Of a stretch of DNA of 64,000 nt, positions 54,696-64,000 are shown piece after piece (the first letter of the stretch is position 1; every line of letters starts with the position of its first letter). Origin of the DNA: Lineus longissimus (taxonomy: Eukaryota > Nemertea > Pilidiophora > Heteronemertea > Lineidae). The notes below the pieces were generated by a model that saw only the letters and a program-made list of their open reading frames with translations, ran no database searches and was not told the DNA's origin. The stretch is from the NCBI RefSeq assembly GCF_910592395.1, contig NC_088311.1, forward strand, positions 7,442,501 to 7,506,500. Reading direction: 5' to 3'. The translations under genes and the position numbers were made by a program.

Positions 54696-61291
<6,596 letters not shown>

Positions 61292-61919
61292 GACTTTGGC
61301 TGATAGATAAACACTACAGCTAATCAAAGAAATCAATCGGAATGTAAAATAAATCGATTTATGGAATCATTTTTGACACTTTCATGAAATACAGGCATGA
61401 AGCCCGCACCAGGAAGTGACCATCTTTGACGACCAAATAACTATTTTTTCTTCAACATATTCTTCCGTTTCCAGAGTAAGTACATCCCTAAATATGCAAA
61501 CAAAATGCTATATCTATACATCAATATGTACTTCATAAAAGTTTTTATCGTATCATTAAGGTGTTATATTACAAACAATCGTTTATCCATGTAAAAATGC
61601 AGTTTTTATATTTGCGTACCAATCTTAAACCCTTTAAAAGTAGTGCATACAGCTAAGAATGGAAAACGACTTTTGATTGGTTTATTTTCAGGACATTTAA
61701 TATTTTCGCCAATCACCACCGAGTTAACGTTCTCGAATTGCGGCAATCTCCCGGTCGTCGGTCCGTCTGTCGAATTTTACATGCACCCGCTGAAATTCTC
61801 ACAGTACATGCAGTAGGTCGAGTGAGACTTGGCATCAATGTTAACCATTGACTACGCTTGGAGAATGGAATTTTCGGTGTTTCGCTTCCTGACCTTTTCG
61901 CCCCCAGTCGTTTCGCTCC
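61292..61919. promoter_or_regulatory. Divergent promoter region upstream of Src42A and the right-edge gene
   Basis: Contains an ETS-like site, aggaagtgac, at 61411-61420 and a CCAAT box on the plus strand near 61710. The 5' UTR of the kinase must begin within the first few hundred bases on the minus strand. The right end is CG-richer and includes 'gatggcgcc' near 61923, a YY1-like sequence. Confidence 0.4.
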
Positions 61920-61995
61920 ATGATGGCGCCCCTAAACAGGCTAAACCGACTGACAACTCTATTTCCGCTGACTTCCCCGCAACTCAAACTTTAAC
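61920..61995 (+). other. Possible first, non-coding exon end of the right-edge gene
   Basis: A CG-richer stretch ends at a good splice donor, AAC/GTGAGT (61996-62001). ATGs at 61920 and 61923 are followed by an in-frame stop (TAA at 61992-61994), so this would be 5' UTR with a short upstream frame. The exon start is not defined. Confidence 0.35.
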
Positions 61996-63652
61996 GTGAG
62001 TTAATTGTTATCTTACTCTTTACATACCAAAGTGATACAGTTGAACTTCACTAATGATGTGTTGATGAGTTCAATGAATCCTTCAATTCCTTTGAATTTC
62101 TTGGGGAACTGACGTCCGACAATGACCCGTTGAGTTATACATTACTTGCATTGCCATTTGTTTGTAAAAAGTATCTATTTTCGGACGAAACTCAGTCCCT
62201 CACAAACTTTGGTCGATTTCGTTGAGAACATCTCATCTCATTAAGGCAATTGTTCATGTGTTTCTTTCATCATGCCTATGACTCAGTTGGGGGGAGTGGG
62301 TAGGCGAATGCCACGCTAAGACGCTTACTTTACGTTCCTCTTCTTGATGATTGCTGTAAGTTGAGGTTGTGACAATGTCTCGGGCCTTGATTGAAGTAGA
62401 TAGGTCTGCTTGCCTTGTGGCTTCTTCTCATTGTCCGTGAAAAAGATCATTACGAATGTATGATTGGCATCTCAGGTCCTGTGAGGTGGAGGGAGGAGGG
62501 GGCAGCCAGTAAAATAACGGGCTGTGGGAATTGCGATGGGGTATTGTACTGTAGAGTATTGCCACAACAACGTTGATATGATTACTTGCCGTTTCAGCAG
62601 GCATGACTTGGGACATCCAGTGTCACAGAAAAAAGTGGCGACGTACAGCCAGAAGTAGCAACAACTCGCAAAACAGGATCCTTTCTGACCATGCTGACTA
62701 GTGACTGGACCACTGAGTTGGTCACCATCAAATTAGACATACAAATGTCTTGTTTGGGGATAGGTTGAAACCAAGGTTTCATCGAATGTGCAAACAACAA
62801 GACTGTTATCATTAAACCATGTCAGATGTCTTCAAACATGGTCCTTTGCATTGGCTGTACTCGGGGTATCAAACTCTGCCTTGAACAGGTCACTCACCAT
62901 ACATCTCAGTATTATAGGGGTAAAGAATATGCTGCAATATGCAATCATTATATTCGAAATATACCATCTCAGTATGTTCTTATTATAACACATATCACAA
63001 CTAGAATAGAATACCGATCTCAGTATAACAAAATTAACTCAGTATTCCAACCCATTTCGTGCAGTGCCATGTAACCAATAATTAGGTAGCCAAATGACTT
63101 GCCCGAGGTCACACTAGACGACTCATAAAAACTTAGACAAGGCTGATTTCCAAGGACCATATACTCAAGATGACCCATCAATAAGATGGACCAGTGGCTT
63201 AGTGCCCAAAGTCACACACTAGATGACCAATAGATCAGTGCCACCGTCAATGATGACTCGATCAACTGGGTCACAGGCCAGTAATTACGGGGTTACCTTG
63301 TATAATCTTGTTTAGCTACGCACATGTGACTGTCCGACTGATTTCTTCAATAAAAACCAAGCAATTTGGTATGTATTGGGTATTTCATGACTCTACTCCG
63401 AAGATTCATTCAAAGGAAGAGACGAATTTCAATTTGTTGGACAAATTGATTTGTCTTTTTTCAGCAGCATTCACCCTAGTGTCAGTGAGTGATTTGTTAA
63501 CAATAATATTGTATTCCACAGCACCAGTGCTAGTAGAGAAAGCTTGTCATTTAAAAAGGCCGGCGGAAATGATATCACCATTGGAATTGCATTGATCATT
63601 TTCAGTTTAATTCAAGCTAGCGATTAGTTCAGTGATATTCTTATGCCGCTTT
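61996..63652. other. Intron-like region upstream of the right-edge exon
   Basis: No exon recognised; frames up to 95 codons lack family resemblance. 'Tcagtat' phrases recur between 62908 and 63042 without forming a clear array. Confidence 0.45.
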
Positions 63653-63790
63653 ATTTTTGGCTCACCATAGGGGAGTCTATACAACACTGCTGTGTCCGTA
63701 GCATGTAGCATGTTTCTTAACCAGGATGAATTCCTAACCACCAAATATCTATAGGGTGAGCACAATGGCCCTTGGCCATTTCATTTTACT
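63653..63790 (-). mobile_element. Short inverted copy of the 31.6-32.6 kb element, internally deleted
   Basis: Read on the minus strand it starts with 'aatggccaagggccattgtg' and 'gaattcatcctggttaagaa', as at 31564-31635. It then passes almost at once to 'gactcccctatggtgagc', as at 32581-32600, omitting the ~300-bp internal units. Confidence 0.75.
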
Positions 63791-63906
63791 AGGATTACCT
63801 TACCTCGGCTTTCCTCTTGCTACATGTACTGTTAGTGTACTCTTCTTTCACAGTTCCATTGTAATGTAAGTCCATTGTCTTTTGTTTGTAGCCTTTTAAC
63901 TTTGCT

Positions 63907-63968
63907 ATGGAGATGGTGGATGTAAGTCGCAATCAGGGATTAAGGAAAAGATCTTCTACAACTACAAG
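63907..63968 (+). CDS. Start of a right-edge gene, first coding exon (unknown product)
   Basis: After a pyrimidine-rich tract and acceptor TTTGTAG (exon start 63892) comes ATG at 63907, encoding MEMVDVSRNQGLRKRSSTTT. The exon may end at donor AAG/GTTTGT (63969) or, shorter, at GAT/GTAAGT (63922). I do not recognise the protein from twenty residues. The gene would continue beyond the window and be divergent from Src42A. Confidence 0.35.
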
Positions 63969-64000
63969 GTTTGTTTATTTGATTTATCTAATTATTGATG

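Overview
The window is nuclear DNA from an animal. Its genes are split by AG-bounded introns and encode recognisable animal proteins. It also has long introns, decayed transposable elements and a very strong excess of the palindrome TACATGTA. That palindrome excess, the hairpin and 'ggacacc' short elements and a Penelope-like retroelement fragment fit a marine invertebrate, most likely a spiralian (mollusc, brachiopod or relative). The clade is an inference; the gene identities are much firmer.

Layout, left to right. (1) About 1-10091: no supportable exon; probably a further intron or the downstream part of the ZSWIM gene. (2) 10092-29920, minus strand: the first four coding exons of a ZSWIM4/5/6-type gene (SWIM zinc finger protein), with introns of 1.1, 6.9 and 11.1 kb; its 3' part lies off the left edge or is unseen. 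(3) 30-35.9 kb: intergenic and repeat-rich, holding a tandem ~300-bp repeat element, a CACAACC-rich stretch and a broken Penelope-like element with a GIY-YIG endonuclease domain. (4) 35891-43917, minus strand: a complete 20-exon CHERP gene (SURP, CID, RS and G-patch; 811 codons in my model), with two GC-AG introns. (5) 44392-46754, plus strand: a complete six-exon gene of unknown function (392 aa), divergent from CHERP across a 474-bp shared promoter; its acidic C-terminus carries SUMO-interaction-like and sumoylation-like motifs. (6) 48.6-54.7 kb: intergenic, with one degenerate minisatellite. (7) 54696-61291, minus strand: a complete eight-exon Src42A-type non-receptor tyrosine kinase (518 aa; SH3-SH2-kinase). 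(8) 61.3-64 kb: start of a divergent plus-strand gene, seen only as a possible non-coding first exon and a short first coding exon, plus an inverted short copy of the element found at 31.5-32.6 kb.

All reading frames and intron phases of CHERP, the unknown gene and the Src42A-type gene close without remainder when the exons are joined, which is the main support for those models. The genes are ordinary neighbours, not a co-functional cluster: CHERP works in U2 snRNP-linked splicing, Src42A in membrane-proximal signalling and ZSWIM proteins probably in cullin-RING ubiquitin ligation. Two of the gene starts have NRF1-like and/or ETS-like sites upstream, typical of broadly expressed animal genes. 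I found no CRISPR, operon, rRNA or tRNA gene.
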